This document shows positions 8,011-17,988 of a stretch of DNA of 64,000 bases, piece by piece. Numbering within the stretch: the stretch's first letter is position 1; each line of letters starts with the position of its first letter. A model generated the notes under the pieces. That model searched no databases and was not told the DNA's origin. It saw only the letters and a program-made list of their open reading frames with translations. The stretch is from Bradyrhizobium sp. CB1717. Lineage in GTDB: Bacteria > Pseudomonadota > Alphaproteobacteria > Rhizobiales > Xanthobacteraceae. Location: assembly GCF_029714325.1 (NCBI RefSeq), contig NZ_CP121666.1:5766001-5830000 (forward strand), in the 5' to 3' direction. The position numbers and the translations under genes are program-made.

Positions 8011-9078
8011 TTAGTTGAACTTCAGTTCGTCGGCGCCGATCTCGGCGAGATACGGCGCAAGCATGTCCGGCGTCACATCTTCGATCCGCGGCGGCGACCA
8101 GGTCGGGCTGCGGTCCTTGTCGATCACGGCGGCGCGCACACCCTCGCGGAAATCGTCGCTGCGGAAGACTTCCAGCGCGGCGCGATATTCGCGCACCAGG
8201 CATTCTTCCAGGCTCGACGCGGTGCGCGCCAGCCTTAGCAGCTTCAGCGTCACCACCATGCCGCGCGGCGATTTTTCGTTGAGCGTCTTCAGCGTGGCCT
8301 GCGCGAAGTCGGAACCGTCACGCTTCAGCGCCGCGACGATATCCTCCATGCGGTCGAAGCCGAACAGCGCGTCGATCGCCGGCTCCTTCGCCGCGACCGG
8401 CCCTGCCGTCTCGCCGGTTGCAAAGCCCTGGATGAGCTTGCCGACCTCGGCGGCGGTCGCACCGGAACGGACCCTCGTCAGTGCCGCGCGCAGCTCGGGC
8501 AGCCTCAAGGCGGGCACCACCCAATCGGCAAACTTCGCGTGGATCGCATCCGGCCCGTTCATGATCTGGCCGGTGAGGCCAAAATAGGTACCGATCTCGC
8601 CCGGCGAGTGCGACAACAAATAGGTGCCGCCGACATCGGGGAAAAAGCCGAGCCCAACCTCGGGCATCGCGAGTTTCGTGCGATCCGTGACGACGCGATG
8701 GCTGGCATGCGCGGACAAGCCGACGCCGCCACCCATCACGATGCCGTCCATGAAGGCGACATAGGGTTTTGGGAATTTCTTGATCCGGGCATTGAGGATG
8801 TATTCCTCGCGCCACAGGATCTTGCCGAGATCGCCATTGACCTTCGAGCTCTCCCAGAGCGTGCGGATGTCGCCGCCGGCACAGAGGCCGCGCTCGCCGG
8901 CGCCTTCCAGCACGATCACACTGACGGCCGGATCGACCTCGAAGCGGTCGAGCGCTTTCTCGATGTCGCGAAACATCTCCAGCGTGACGGCGTTGATCGC
9001 CTTGGGACGGTTCAGCCGGATGATGCCCGCCGCGCCCTCGACGCGGGCGACCAGATCGCCCTCTTCCGCTCCGCTCAT
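8011..9078 (-). CDS. 3-hydroxyisobutyryl-CoA hydrolase (crotonase family)
   Basis: A 355-residue crotonase-fold protein of the HIBCH type. It releases free 3-hydroxyisobutyrate from its CoA ester in valine breakdown. Motifs: oxyanion-hole segments RGLCAGGDIR and MDGIVMGGGVGLS, then MPEVGLGFFPDVGGTYLLS carrying the catalytic Glu and Asp. The extended C-terminal region (SPRGMVVTLKLLR..., EYRAALEVFRSDDFREGVRA) distinguishes HIBCH from ordinary ~260-residue enoyl-CoA hydratases. Its ATG overlaps the dehydrogenase stop in an ATGA, and mmsB follows. Confidence 0.93.
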   Translation of the reverse strand: MSGAEEGDLVARVEGAAGIIRLNRPKAINAVTLEMFRDIEKALDRFEVDPAVSVIVLEGAGERGLCAGGDIRTLWESSKVNGDLGKILWREEYILNARIKKFPKPYVAFMDGIVMGGGVGLSAHASHRVVTDRTKLAMPEVGLGFFPDVGGTYLLSHSPGEIGTYFGLTGQIMNGPDAIHAKFADWVVPALRLPELRAALTRVRSGATAAEVGKLIQGFATGETAGPVAAKEPAIDALFGFDRMEDIVAALKRDGSDFAQATLKTLNEKSPRGMVVTLKLLRLARTASSLEECLVREYRAALEVFRSDDFREGVRAAVIDKDRSPTWSPPRIEDVTPDMLAPYLAEIGADELKFN

Positions 9079-10220
9079 CGCGCGCCCTCGATCAGTTTGC
9101 GCGCCACGATGAGCCGCATGATTTCATTGGTGCCTTCGAGGATCTGGTGCACGCGCAGATCGCGCACGATCTTCTCGATGCCGTATTCGCTGAGGTAACC
9201 GTAACCGCCGTGAAGCTGAAGGGCGTGATTGGCGACCTCGAAGCCGACATCGGTGCCGAACCGCTTGGCCATCGCGCACAACATGGTGGCGTCGGGGTCC
9301 TTGCGATCCAGTGCGGCAGCAGCGCGCCAGAGGAATGTGCGCGCGGCCTCCAGCTCGATCGCCATGTCGGCAAGACGGAATTGCAGGGCCTGGAATTCGT
9401 CGAGCCGCTTTCCAAACGCCTTGCGCTCCTTCATGTAGGCGCGCGCCTTGTCGAGCGCCGTTTGGGCACCACCAAGAGAACACGCCGTGATGTTGAGGCG
9501 GCCGCCGTCGAGGCCGGCCATCGCGATCCTGAAGCCGACGCCCTCCTCGCTCAAGCGATTGACGACGGGTACGCGGGCGTTCTCGAACATCACGGCGCGG
9601 GTCGGCTGCGCGTTCCAACCCATCTTGCGCTCGTTGGCGCCGAAGGAGACGCCCGGCGTCTTGCCGTCGATCACGAGTGTCGAAATGCCGCCGGGGCCGT
9701 CGCCGCCGGTCCGCACCATCGCCACCAAAAGATCGGTGCCGCCGGCACCCGAGATGAACTGCTTCTGGCCGTTGAGGACGTAGTGGTCGCCGTCACGCAC
9801 CGCGCGGGTGCGCAGCGCAGCCGCGTCCGAGCCGGCGCCCGGCTCGGTCAGGCAGTAGCTCGCGATCAGCTCCATGGTGCAGAGCTTCGGCAGCCATTGA
9901 TGGCGCTGGGTGTCGCTGCCGAAGGCATCGATCATCCAGCTCGCCATATTGTGGATGGAGATGAAGGCGGAGGTGGTCGGGCAGCCCGTCGCCAGCGCCT
10001 CGAAGATCAGCGCCGCGTCGAACCGCGACATCGCGGAGCCGCCGACGTCGTCGCGGATGTAGATGCCGCCCATGCCGAGCGCTGCCGCCTCGCGCATGAC
10101 GTCGACGGGGAAATGCTTCTCCTCGTCCCAGCGCAACGCGTGCGGCGCGATCTTCTCCGCCGCAAACGCCAACGCCATGTCGCGAATCGCGACCTGATCC
10201 TCGTTCAGAGCGAATTGCAT
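9075..10220 (-). CDS. Isobutyryl-CoA dehydrogenase (ACAD8-like)
   Basis: A 381-residue FAD acyl-CoA dehydrogenase. N-terminal helical domain, middle beta domain with YCLTEPGAGSDAAAL and QKQFISGAG, and C-terminal domain with LHGGYGYLSEYGIEKIVRD and ILEGTNEIMR, where Glu362 is the expected catalytic base. The pairing with HIBCH and mmsB identifies it as the enzyme that oxidises isobutyryl-CoA to methacrylyl-CoA. A dedicated methacrylyl-CoA hydratase is not in the operon; the crotonase at 14336 is one possible source. It is the first gene of the leftward unit, after a repeat-filled gap downstream of mmsA. Confidence 0.93.
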   Translation of the reverse strand: MQFALNEDQVAIRDMALAFAAEKIAPHALRWDEEKHFPVDVMREAAALGMGGIYIRDDVGGSAMSRFDAALIFEALATGCPTTSAFISIHNMASWMIDAFGSDTQRHQWLPKLCTMELIASYCLTEPGAGSDAAALRTRAVRDGDHYVLNGQKQFISGAGGTDLLVAMVRTGGDGPGGISTLVIDGKTPGVSFGANERKMGWNAQPTRAVMFENARVPVVNRLSEEGVGFRIAMAGLDGGRLNITACSLGGAQTALDKARAYMKERKAFGKRLDEFQALQFRLADMAIELEAARTFLWRAAAALDRKDPDATMLCAMAKRFGTDVGFEVANHALQLHGGYGYLSEYGIEKIVRDLRVHQILEGTNEIMRLIVARKLIEGAR

Positions 10221-10247
10221 GCTGGGCGGCCTACCTTTTCACTCCAT

Positions 10248-10334
10248 CGTCATTGCGAGCGCAGCGAAGCAATCCAGCATCCCTCCGCAGAGATAGTCTG
10301 GATTGCTTCGTCGCAAGGGCTCCTCGCAATGACG
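10248..10334. repeat. Palindromic repeat, CGTCATTGCGAGCGCAGCG family
   Basis: Begins CGTCATTGCGAGCGCAGCGA and ends CTCGCAATGACG, with inner arms CAATCCAG and CTGGATTG. It is the second copy in the window (others at 2327 and 26585). It occupies most of the space between mmsA and the isobutyryl-CoA dehydrogenase gene. Confidence 0.87.
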
Positions 10335-10349
10335 GGCTGGGCTACAGCC

Positions 10350-11846
<1,497 letters not shown>

Positions 11847-11885
11847 GGAATGATCTCCTTGAGGGCGAGCTTGAACGCTTTGACA

Positions 11886-11914
11886 AATCCTATTGACCTG
11901 CATTTTATAGGATT
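11886..11914. promoter_or_regulatory. Dyad in mmsA/LysR intergenic region, likely LysR operator
   Basis: AATCCTAT (11886-11893) and ATAGGATT (11907-11914) are perfect 8-bp inverted arms separated by 13 bases, about two helical turns centre to centre. The site lies between two divergent starts (mmsA at 11846, LysR at 11949), the usual place for a LysR recognition site. The region is locally AT-rich compared with flanking genes. Confidence 0.6.
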
Positions 11915-11948
11915 CAAGTCTGAGATAATGCACCATAGATGTGCGAAA

Positions 11949-12857
11949 ATGCTGGATCAAGGCGCTATCGATTGGGACGACTTTCGCTTCGTGCTGGCCA
12001 TCGTGCGGGGCGGCTCGGTGTCGGCTGCGGCAAAACAGCTCGGCGTCGACCATGCCACCGTGATCCGCCGCGTCGACCGGCTGGAAAAGCACCTCTCGGC
12101 CAAGCTGTTTGACCGGCGCAAAACCGGTTATCTCCTCACCGAGGCCGGCCAGCGCGTCGCCGACAGCGCCGAAGCGATGGAATCGACCATCGTCGCCAAC
12201 CAGGAACAGGTCGGCGGCTCGGTGGCGCGGCTGACCGGGACGGTGCGGATCGGCGCGCCTGATGGGTTCGGCACCGCGTTCCTGGCGCCGCGGCTGACGC
12301 CCTTCGCCGACCGGTATCCCGATCTCGATCTGCAACTTGTGGCTACCGCGCGGTTGTTCAGTCTCTCCAAGCGCGAGGCCGACATCGCAATCAGCCTGAC
12401 CATGCCGAAGGAAGGCCGCATCGTCGGCCGCAAGCTGCTCGACTACCGCCTCGGGCTTTACGCCGCCCCCGCCTATCTCGACCGCTTCCCGAAGATCGAG
12501 TCTCGGCAGGATTTGGTGCAGCACCGCTTCGTCGGCTACATCGAGGAGCTCTTGTTCACGCCGGAGCTCGACTATCTGCCGCAGGTGTCACCGCGCATCT
12601 CCGCGCGCTTCCGCAGCGCCAACCTGATCGCGCAGCTCAACGCCACCCTCTCCGGCTTCGGCATCGCCGTGCTGCCGCACTTCATGGCGAGCGAGTATCC
12701 GCAGCTGGTGGCCGTGCTCCCGGAGGAGATCTCGATCACGCGAACGTTCTGGATGCTGATGCACGCCGACAGCAAGGACCTCGCGCGGATCAGGGCGGTG
12801 GCGGATTACATCGGCGAGATCGTGGAGCGCGAGCGGGCGCTGTTTGCGGGGCGGTAG
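11949..12857 (+). CDS. LysR-family transcriptional regulator
   Basis: About 302 residues. The N-terminal winged helix-turn-helix reads WDDFRFVLAIVRGGSVSAAAKQLG then DHATVIRRVDRLE, followed by a periplasmic-binding-protein-like effector domain (VRIGAPDGFGTAFLAPRL...). It is divergent from mmsA with a perfect dyad between, so it probably controls mmsA and perhaps the downstream valine genes in response to a pathway intermediate. I chose the ATG that gives MLDQGAIDWDD; an in-frame ATG at 11928 is also possible, and neither has a strong ribosome-binding site. Confidence 0.87.
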   Translation: MLDQGAIDWDDFRFVLAIVRGGSVSAAAKQLGVDHATVIRRVDRLEKHLSAKLFDRRKTGYLLTEAGQRVADSAEAMESTIVANQEQVGGSVARLTGTVRIGAPDGFGTAFLAPRLTPFADRYPDLDLQLVATARLFSLSKREADIAISLTMPKEGRIVGRKLLDYRLGLYAAPAYLDRFPKIESRQDLVQHRFVGYIEELLFTPELDYLPQVSPRISARFRSANLIAQLNATLSGFGIAVLPHFMASEYPQLVAVLPEEISITRTFWMLMHADSKDLARIRAVADYIGEIVERERALFAGR

Positions 12858-12870
12858 CGCAGGTCTCACA

Positions 12871-12957
12871 GGGTGGGCAAAGCGAAGCGTGCCCACCAAA
12901 TCTCAGGATCATGGAAAGAACGTGGGCACGGCGCTGCCGCGCCTTTGCCCGCCCCAC
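12871..12957. repeat. Palindromic repeat, GTGGGCAAAGCGAAGCGTGCCCAC family
   Basis: The left part GGGTGGGCAAAGCGAAGCGT and right part GTGGGCACGGCG...TTTGCCC are imperfect reverse complements. It fills the convergent gap between the LysR and TetR genes and could serve as a bidirectional 3' hairpin. Same family as 2204 and 39386. Confidence 0.85.
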
Positions 12958-12967
12958 GGCATCTCGC

Positions 12968-13588
12968 CTAGTTCTGCTTCTTCCTGGCCGGTGCCACCTT
13001 CACCGGCTCCCGCTTCACGCCGCCCAGCGCGCTGTCCCGCCCCGCCTTCAGCACCTCGTCCGACAATTCGCTGGAGCCGGCGATGCGGGCCAGCAGCATG
13101 GTGCCGGCCATCGTCGCCAGCGTCGCGATCGCCTGCTTGCGCGCCGCCTTGCGCGGCTGGTTCGGGACGTAGTCGGTCATCATCTCGATCATCTCGTCGA
13201 GCTTGCCGGCAAACGCTTTGCGCGTCTTCGGGCTCTCGCGGGCGATCTCGGCGCCGAGCGAAGGGATCGAACAGCCGTGGCCGGGATTGTCGCGGTGCAG
13301 CGCCGAGAGATAGGCCTCGGCGATCAGCGCCAGCCGCTTCTCCGGCGAGGCCTCGCCGGTGATCTTGCGCCAGTGCTCCATCGAGCGGTCCATCGCATAG
13401 GCAAAGGCCTCGATCACCAGCGCCTCGCGGGAATCGAAATGCGCGTAGAAACCGCCATGGGTCAGGCCCGCCTCCTTCATGAGGTCGGCGACGCCGATAC
13501 CGTGCGCGCCCTTTTCGCGCAGCCGCACCGAAGCCTTCTTCACGATGCGGTCGTGGGTTTCCTGCTTGTGTTCCCGGGAATAGCGCAT
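12968..13588 (-). CDS. TetR-family transcriptional regulator
   Basis: A 206-residue one-component repressor. The N-terminal DNA-binding domain has GIGVADLMKEAGLTHGGFYAHF (about residues 30-51), the classic TetR HTH plus recognition helix. The C-terminal ligand domain has a TetR_C-like segment (GCSIPSLGAEIARES) and ends in a basic tail. It sits next to a PaaI thioesterase and close to a crotonase and thiolase, so a CoA-ester or lipid ligand is plausible. Its upstream region contains GAGATGATCTC on the coding strand (13609-13619), a near-palindrome that may be its own operator. Confidence 0.88.
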   Translation of the reverse strand: MRYSREHKQETHDRIVKKASVRLREKGAHGIGVADLMKEAGLTHGGFYAHFDSREALVIEAFAYAMDRSMEHWRKITGEASPEKRLALIAEAYLSALHRDNPGHGCSIPSLGAEIARESPKTRKAFAGKLDEMIEMMTDYVPNQPRKAARKQAIATLATMAGTMLLARIAGSSELSDEVLKAGRDSALGGVKREPVKVAPARKKQN

Positions 13589-13658
13589 GGACGTCTCATT
13601 GCATGTCGGAGATCATCTCATAACACAGGAATGGACCGGACGGTGAATTAATTCGTGT

Positions 13659-14186
13659 TCAGACATTGCCGATCATGGAAAAGGTTGCAGTTGCATGGAC
13701 CGCCAGCGCACCCTTGCCGTCACGAACGAAACCCTCGGTGTAGCTGGTCTGGCGCCCCAGCTTGATGATTTTGCCCTCGGCCGAGATCAGCCCGGAACGT
13801 ACCGACAGCGGGCGCAGGAACGTCATTTTCAGGTCGAGGGTCACGGACGACTGCCCAGCTTCCAGTCGGGTCGAGATCGCGCAGCCCATGGCGGTATCGA
13901 TCAGGGCGGCGGCGGTCGCGCCGTGCAGCAGGCCGATGGTATTTTCGAGATCCTCGCGCGGCTCTAGTTCCATCACGATCCGGCCCGGCTCAACCACGGC
14001 CATGGTGAAGCCGATCAGTTTTGCGAACGGCGGTGGAGGCAGACGGCCATCGCGAATGCCGAGCATGGCGTCCATGCCTGACAGGCCCATGGCCACCTTG
14101 GCGACCGGCGCAGGCACCTGCCAGTCCACCACGCGCTCGCGCCGTTGCGCGCGCGAAAACAGGTCGAGTTGATCGTCACCGGTCAT
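13659..14186 (-). CDS. PaaI-type hot-dog thioesterase
   Basis: A 175-residue acyl-CoA thioesterase of the PaaI/YbgC-like group. The hot-dog core runs from about residue 55 to 170, with the helix motif LLHGATAAALIDTAMGCAI and the following strand SVTLDLKMTFLRPL. The ~50-residue N-terminal extension is longer than in classic PaaI (about 140 residues). The start has AAGAGG upstream and a palindrome-bearing promoter (14201-14241). It probably hydrolyses a CoA thioester connected with the neighbouring crotonase and thiolase; the substrate is unknown. Confidence 0.85.
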   Translation of the reverse strand: MTGDDQLDLFSRAQRRERVVDWQVPAPVAKVAMGLSGMDAMLGIRDGRLPPPPFAKLIGFTMAVVEPGRIVMELEPREDLENTIGLLHGATAAALIDTAMGCAISTRLEAGQSSVTLDLKMTFLRPLSVRSGLISAEGKIIKLGRQTSYTEGFVRDGKGALAVHATATFSMIGNV

Positions 14187-14200
14187 GGCAGCCTCTTTGG

Positions 14201-14241
14201 ATGATATACATCATACTATGCTGCGGACTTCGGCCTTGCAA
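14201..14241 (-). promoter_or_regulatory. Promoter with palindrome upstream of the PaaI thioesterase
   Basis: On the minus strand TTGCAA (14236-14241) and TAGTAT (14213-14218) are separated by exactly 17 bases, a good sigma70-like pair. Immediately downstream is the inverted repeat ATGAT-4-ATCAT (14201-14214), placed at or near the start point and just before the ribosome-binding site. A repressor there would block initiation. The TetR gene next door is the obvious candidate. Confidence 0.5.
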
Positions 14242-14335
14242 CTCCCCCTCCCGCCGCTTGACAAGGAGGGCGTTTCGGCCCGGAAGTGATCCCGGCCGGC
14301 GCGCTTCGCGCCTGTCCAAGAAGGCGAGATCCACG

Positions 14336-15106
14336 ATGGAAATGCTCAACAACCACTGCGGCATCACGCGCGATGCGCGCGGCGTCGTTCATGTCGCGAT
14401 CTGTAACGCCGGCTCGCTGAATATCCTGGGCTCGCCCATGACCGACGCGGTGCGCGAAGGTTTGCAAAGGCTCACCACCGACCGCAGCATCCGCGCCGTG
14501 GTGCTGCGCGGCCAGAGCGAGAAGAGCATGATCGGCGGCGCCGACATCAAGGAGATGGCCAGGCTCGACCAGAAATCCGCAGAAGCGTTCATCAGCCGCC
14601 TGCGCGATCTCTGCGAGGCCGTGCGCCAGTTCCCTGCCCCGGTGATCGCGCGCATGCCCGGCTGGTGCCTCGGCGGCGGGCTCGAAGTGGCGGCGGCCTG
14701 CGACTTCCGCATCGCCGCGCACGATGCCCATTTCGGCATGCCGGAGGTCCGCGTCGGCATCCCCTCGGTAATCCATGCCGCATTGTTGCCGCGCCTGATC
14801 GGCTGGGCCCGCGCGCGATGGCTGGTGATGACGGCCGAAAACATCGACGCAGCCACCGCGCTCGCCTGGGGGCTGGTCGACAAGGTCGCGCCGGAGGGCG
14901 GGCTGGATGCGGAGATCGAACACCTGGTGAAAGCCTTGCTCGAATGCGGCCCCGAGGCGCTGCGATCGCAGAAGGCGCTGCTGCGGCAGTGGGAGGAATT
15001 GCCGCTGACGGAGTCGGTGAACCTCAGCGTGAAGGTGTTCGGCGAGTCGTTTTTGACGGACGAGCCGACACGGTTGATGGGCGCGTTCGTGAACAGGAAG
15101 CGGTAG
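14336..15106 (+). CDS. Enoyl-CoA hydratase/isomerase family protein
   Basis: A 256-residue crotonase-fold protein. Oxyanion-hole motifs are GGADIKEM and MPGWCLGGGLEVAAACDFRIA; the MPEVRVGIPS segment carries the position of one catalytic glutamate, while the second usual glutamate is less obvious. Family members hydrate or isomerise enoyl-CoA. The frame is open upstream, but ATG 14336 gives the family start and has AAGGCGAG before it. It is divergent from the thioesterase and is followed after a repeat by a thiolase, suggesting a shared fatty- or branched-acyl-CoA route. Confidence 0.87.
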   Translation: MEMLNNHCGITRDARGVVHVAICNAGSLNILGSPMTDAVREGLQRLTTDRSIRAVVLRGQSEKSMIGGADIKEMARLDQKSAEAFISRLRDLCEAVRQFPAPVIARMPGWCLGGGLEVAAACDFRIAAHDAHFGMPEVRVGIPSVIHAALLPRLIGWARARWLVMTAENIDAATALAWGLVDKVAPEGGLDAEIEHLVKALLECGPEALRSQKALLRQWEELPLTESVNLSVKVFGESFLTDEPTRLMGAFVNRKR

Positions 15107-15139
15107 GCGCGAGGAACGAAGGCGCTCCCTCAAAGACGG

Positions 15140-15242
15140 TGTCATGCCCCGCGAAGGCGGGGCATCCAGTACGCAGCAGCCTCTCGGTTCTAGCCGCATG
15201 GCCTCTGGAATACTGGATCGCCCGCTTTCGCGGGCGATGACA
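15140..15242. repeat. Palindromic repeat with CATCCAGTA arms
   Basis: The left half has TGTCATGCCCCGCGAAGG and GGGGCATCCAGTAC; the right half has ATACTGGATCGCCCGC and GCGGGCGATGACA. The two halves are approximate reverse complements and each also holds its own small GC-rich hairpin. It lies between the crotonase stop and the thiolase promoter. Confidence 0.75.
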
Positions 15243-15320
15243 GTGTGCCGTAGGTAAGCCTCCCTCGCTCGCACGAGCAAATCTCATCCGACCCACGACA
15301 TTTTCTCATCCCTCGCGCGG

Positions 15321-15349
15321 TTGCATTTTTTGCGCCGCATCATATGATG
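15321..15349 (+). promoter_or_regulatory. Thiolase promoter overlapped by a perfect 12-bp palindrome
   Basis: TTGCAT (15321-15326) and TATGAT (15343-15348) are spaced by 16 bases and precede the thiolase start at 15387. The perfect palindrome CATCATATGATG (15338-15349) covers the -10 element, so a bound dimer would exclude RNA polymerase. Its half-site resembles the ATGAT/ATCAT arms at the thioesterase promoter (14201-14214). Confidence 0.5.
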
Positions 15350-15386
15350 ACCATAATCTTACACATCATCGCCAGGGAGCCCCATT

Positions 15387-16583
15387 ATGGCCGAAGCCGC
15401 CGATCCCGTCGTCATCGTCTCCGCCGCCCGCACGCCGCTCGGCCGATTCATGGGCGAATTGTCGCCACTCCCCGCACACAAGCTCGGCTCGTACGTGATC
15501 GGGGCGGCGCTGGAGCGCGCAAAACTCGCGCCTGAGAAAGTCGACGAGGTCTTCATGGGCTGCGTGCTGCCGGCAGGACAAGGCCAGGCGCCAGCGCGGC
15601 AAGCGGCGCGCGCGGCCAGGCTTCCCGATGCCACCGGCGCCACCACGGTGAACAAGGTCTGCGGCTCCGGCATGAAGGCGACCATGCTGGCGCACGACAT
15701 CATCCGCGCCGGCTCGGCCGAGATCGTCGTCTCCGGCGGCATGGAGAGCATGAGCAACGCGCCCTATCTGCTCGCCAAGGCGCGCGGCGGCTATCGTGTC
15801 GGCCACGACCGCATCATCGACCACATGATGATGGACGGCCTTGAGGACGCCTACGAGACCGGCCGCTCCATGGGCGATTTCGGCGAAGCGACTGCGGAAG
15901 CCTATCAGTTCACCCGCAAGGACCAGGACGCCTATGCGATGGAGACGCTGAGCCGCGCGCGCAAGGCGGTCGAGGGCGGCGCGTTCAAGGCGGAGATCGC
16001 GCCGATCACGCTGACCGAGAAGGCGGGTCCCCGCATCATCGCCAACGACGAGCATCCGCTGAAGGTTGACCCCGCAAAGATCCCCGGGCTGAAGCCGGCG
16101 TTCCGCGCCAACGGCACGATCACGCCGGCGGCCTCCTCGGCCAATGCCGACGGTGCCGCCGCGCTAGTGCTGACGAAGCGCTCGCTTGCCGATCGGAGCG
16201 GCCTGCCTGTTCTCGCCGAGATCAAGGGCCATGCCACCCACAGCCAGGAGCCGCAATGGTTCACCACGGCACCGATCCCGGCGATCCGCAAGCTGCTGGA
16301 CAAGGTCGGCTGGAGCGCGGGCGACGTCGACCTGTTCGAGATCAACGAGGCTTTTGCCGTGGTGGCGATGGCGGCGCAGCGCGATCTCGGCATCGCCAGA
16401 GAGAAGCTGAACGTCAATGGCGGCGCCTGCGCGCTCGGCCATCCCATCGGCGCCACGGGCGCGCGGCTGATCGTGACGCTGCTGCATGCGCTGGAGGCGC
16501 AAAACCTCAAGCGCGGCATCGCGGCGCTCTGCATCGGCGGCGGCGAAGCCACCGCGATCGCGGTGGAGCGCCAGACGCATTAG
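15387..16583 (+). CDS. Acetyl-CoA C-acyltransferase (thiolase)
   Basis: A 398-residue thiolase with a complete active site: nucleophile Cys92 in NKVCGSGMKA, GGMESMSNAPYL, the NEAFAVVA motif, GGACALGHPIGATGAR with the catalytic histidine, and the C-terminal CIGGGEATA cysteine. It condenses or cleaves acyl-CoA/acetyl-CoA; biosynthetic PHB-type versus beta-oxidation use cannot be decided here. It has its own palindrome-bearing promoter and is followed by a strong hairpin, so it is probably transcribed alone. Confidence 0.93.
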   Translation: MAEAADPVVIVSAARTPLGRFMGELSPLPAHKLGSYVIGAALERAKLAPEKVDEVFMGCVLPAGQGQAPARQAARAARLPDATGATTVNKVCGSGMKATMLAHDIIRAGSAEIVVSGGMESMSNAPYLLAKARGGYRVGHDRIIDHMMMDGLEDAYETGRSMGDFGEATAEAYQFTRKDQDAYAMETLSRARKAVEGGAFKAEIAPITLTEKAGPRIIANDEHPLKVDPAKIPGLKPAFRANGTITPAASSANADGAAALVLTKRSLADRSGLPVLAEIKGHATHSQEPQWFTTAPIPAIRKLLDKVGWSAGDVDLFEINEAFAVVAMAAQRDLGIAREKLNVNGGACALGHPIGATGARLIVTLLHALEAQNLKRGIAALCIGGGEATAIAVERQTH

Positions 16584-16598
16584 CGCCAATGTCCGAAA

Positions 16599-16632
16599 TT
16601 GAGGGAAGTCTGGCATTTCAGACTTCCCTCAA
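16599..16632 (+). terminator. Strong 14-bp hairpin after the thiolase gene
   Basis: TTGAGGGAAGTCTG (16599-16612) and CAGACTTCCCTCAA (16619-16632) pair perfectly over 14 bp around a 6-base loop, 15 bases after the thiolase stop. There is no long U-run after the stem, so intrinsic termination is uncertain, but the position is right for a transcript end. Confidence 0.55.
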
Positions 16633-16692
16633 CTGTGTCAGATTGCAACGATGGCGCGGGTCCTTGAGGCTCGCCAACAACATTGAGGCCCA

Positions 16693-17988
16693 ATGATCTC
16701 GAACTGGCTCGCGGCAGCGCTTTCCCGCCGCAATATCCACTACGGCTGGGTGATGGTCGGCGTGACCTTCCTTGCCGCGCTGATCAGCGCCGGCACGGTC
16801 GGCGCGCCCGGCGTGTTCATCGTTCCGCTGCAGAAGGAGTTCGGCTGGAGCACGGCGCAGATCTCCTCCGCGCTGTCGATCCGCTTCATCCTGTTCGGGC
16901 TGATGGCGCCGTTCGCCGCCGCCCTGCTCAACCGCTACGGCCTGCGCAACGTCACGCTGACGGCGCAGCTCATCGTCGTCTCGGCACTGGTGCTCTCGCT
17001 CGGCATGACCGAGATCTGGCAGCTCATCGCGCTGTGGGGCGTCGTGATCGGCATCGGCACCGGCATGACCGCGCTGGTGTTGGGCGCGACCATCGCGACG
17101 CGCTGGTTCGCAGCACGCCGCGGCCTCGTGGTCGGCATCATGACCGCGAGCGTCGCCACCGGCCAGCTCGTGTTCCTGCCGCTGCTCGCAAGCCTGACCG
17201 AACGCTTCGGCTGGCGCCTCGCGCTCGGCTTCGTCTGCATCATGCTCGGCGCTTCGGCGCTGGCCGTCCTGCTCGTGATGCGCGACCGGCCGAGCGACGT
17301 CGGCCTGCGCCCGTTCGGCGACGATGGCACCGAGCCCCTGCCCGCACCGCCCGTGAGCCACGGCTCGATCACGGCGGTGGCGCTCGGCACGCTGCGCGAC
17401 GCCTCGAAGTCAACCGCGTTCTGGATCCTGTTTGCAACCTTTTTCGTCTGCGGCGCCTCCACCAACGGCCTCGTGCAGGTGCACCTGATTCCGATGTGCC
17501 TCGATTTCGGCATCCCGCAGGTCCAGGCGGCAAGCCTGCTTGCCGCGATGGGCATCTTCGATTTCTTCGGCACCATCATGTCGGGCTGGCTGTCGGACCG
17601 CTACGACAACCGCTGGCTCTTGTTCTGGTACTACGGCCTGCGCGGGCTCTCGCTGATCTTCCTGCCCTTCAGCGATTTCTCATTCTATGGGCTGTCGATC
17701 TTCGCGATGTTCTACGGCCTCGACTGGATCGCGACCGTGCCGCCGACGGTGCGCCTGACCGCGCAGAAATTCGGGCCAGAGCGCGCCAATCTGGTGTTCG
17801 GCTGGATTTTTGCCGGCCATCAACTCGGCGCGGGCACCGCGGCGTTCGGCGCCGGCTTCTCGCGGACGGTCTATCAGAGCTATCTGCCCGCCTTCTTCAT
17901 TGCGGGGGCGCTCTGCGTGTTCGCCGCGCTGATCGTGCTGGCGCTGTCGCGGCAGCCGAAGGTCGAGCCGAAGCCGGCGATGGCCTAA
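16693..17988 (+). CDS. Major facilitator superfamily transporter
   Basis: A 431-residue membrane protein with about 12 hydrophobic segments in two halves, split by a hydrophilic loop near residues 200-240 (DRPSDVGLRPFGDDG). MFS-type loops occur at NRYGLRN and at SDRYDNRW. The overall pattern (GVFIVPLQKEFGWSTAQIS, NGLVQVHLIPMCLDFGI) is that of the monocarboxylate/oxalate-formate antiporter-like bacterial MFS group, so an organic-acid substrate is likely but unproven. It converges with the porin gene, and the two stop codons overlap. Confidence 0.88.
   Translation: MISNWLAAALSRRNIHYGWVMVGVTFLAALISAGTVGAPGVFIVPLQKEFGWSTAQISSALSIRFILFGLMAPFAAALLNRYGLRNVTLTAQLIVVSALVLSLGMTEIWQLIALWGVVIGIGTGMTALVLGATIATRWFAARRGLVVGIMTASVATGQLVFLPLLASLTERFGWRLALGFVCIMLGASALAVLLVMRDRPSDVGLRPFGDDGTEPLPAPPVSHGSITAVALGTLRDASKSTAFWILFATFFVCGASTNGLVQVHLIPMCLDFGIPQVQAASLLAAMGIFDFFGTIMSGWLSDRYDNRWLLFWYYGLRGLSLIFLPFSDFSFYGLSIFAMFYGLDWIATVPPTVRLTAQKFGPERANLVFGWIFAGHQLGAGTAAFGAGFSRTVYQSYLPAFFIAGALCVFAALIVLALSRQPKVEPKPAMA

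Noticed and set aside
11847..12524. N-terminal extension of mmsA to an upstream start
   Set aside because: The extra 226 codons lie antisense to the LysR gene and have no similarity to aldehyde dehydrogenases; the internal ATG has a good ribosome-binding site.
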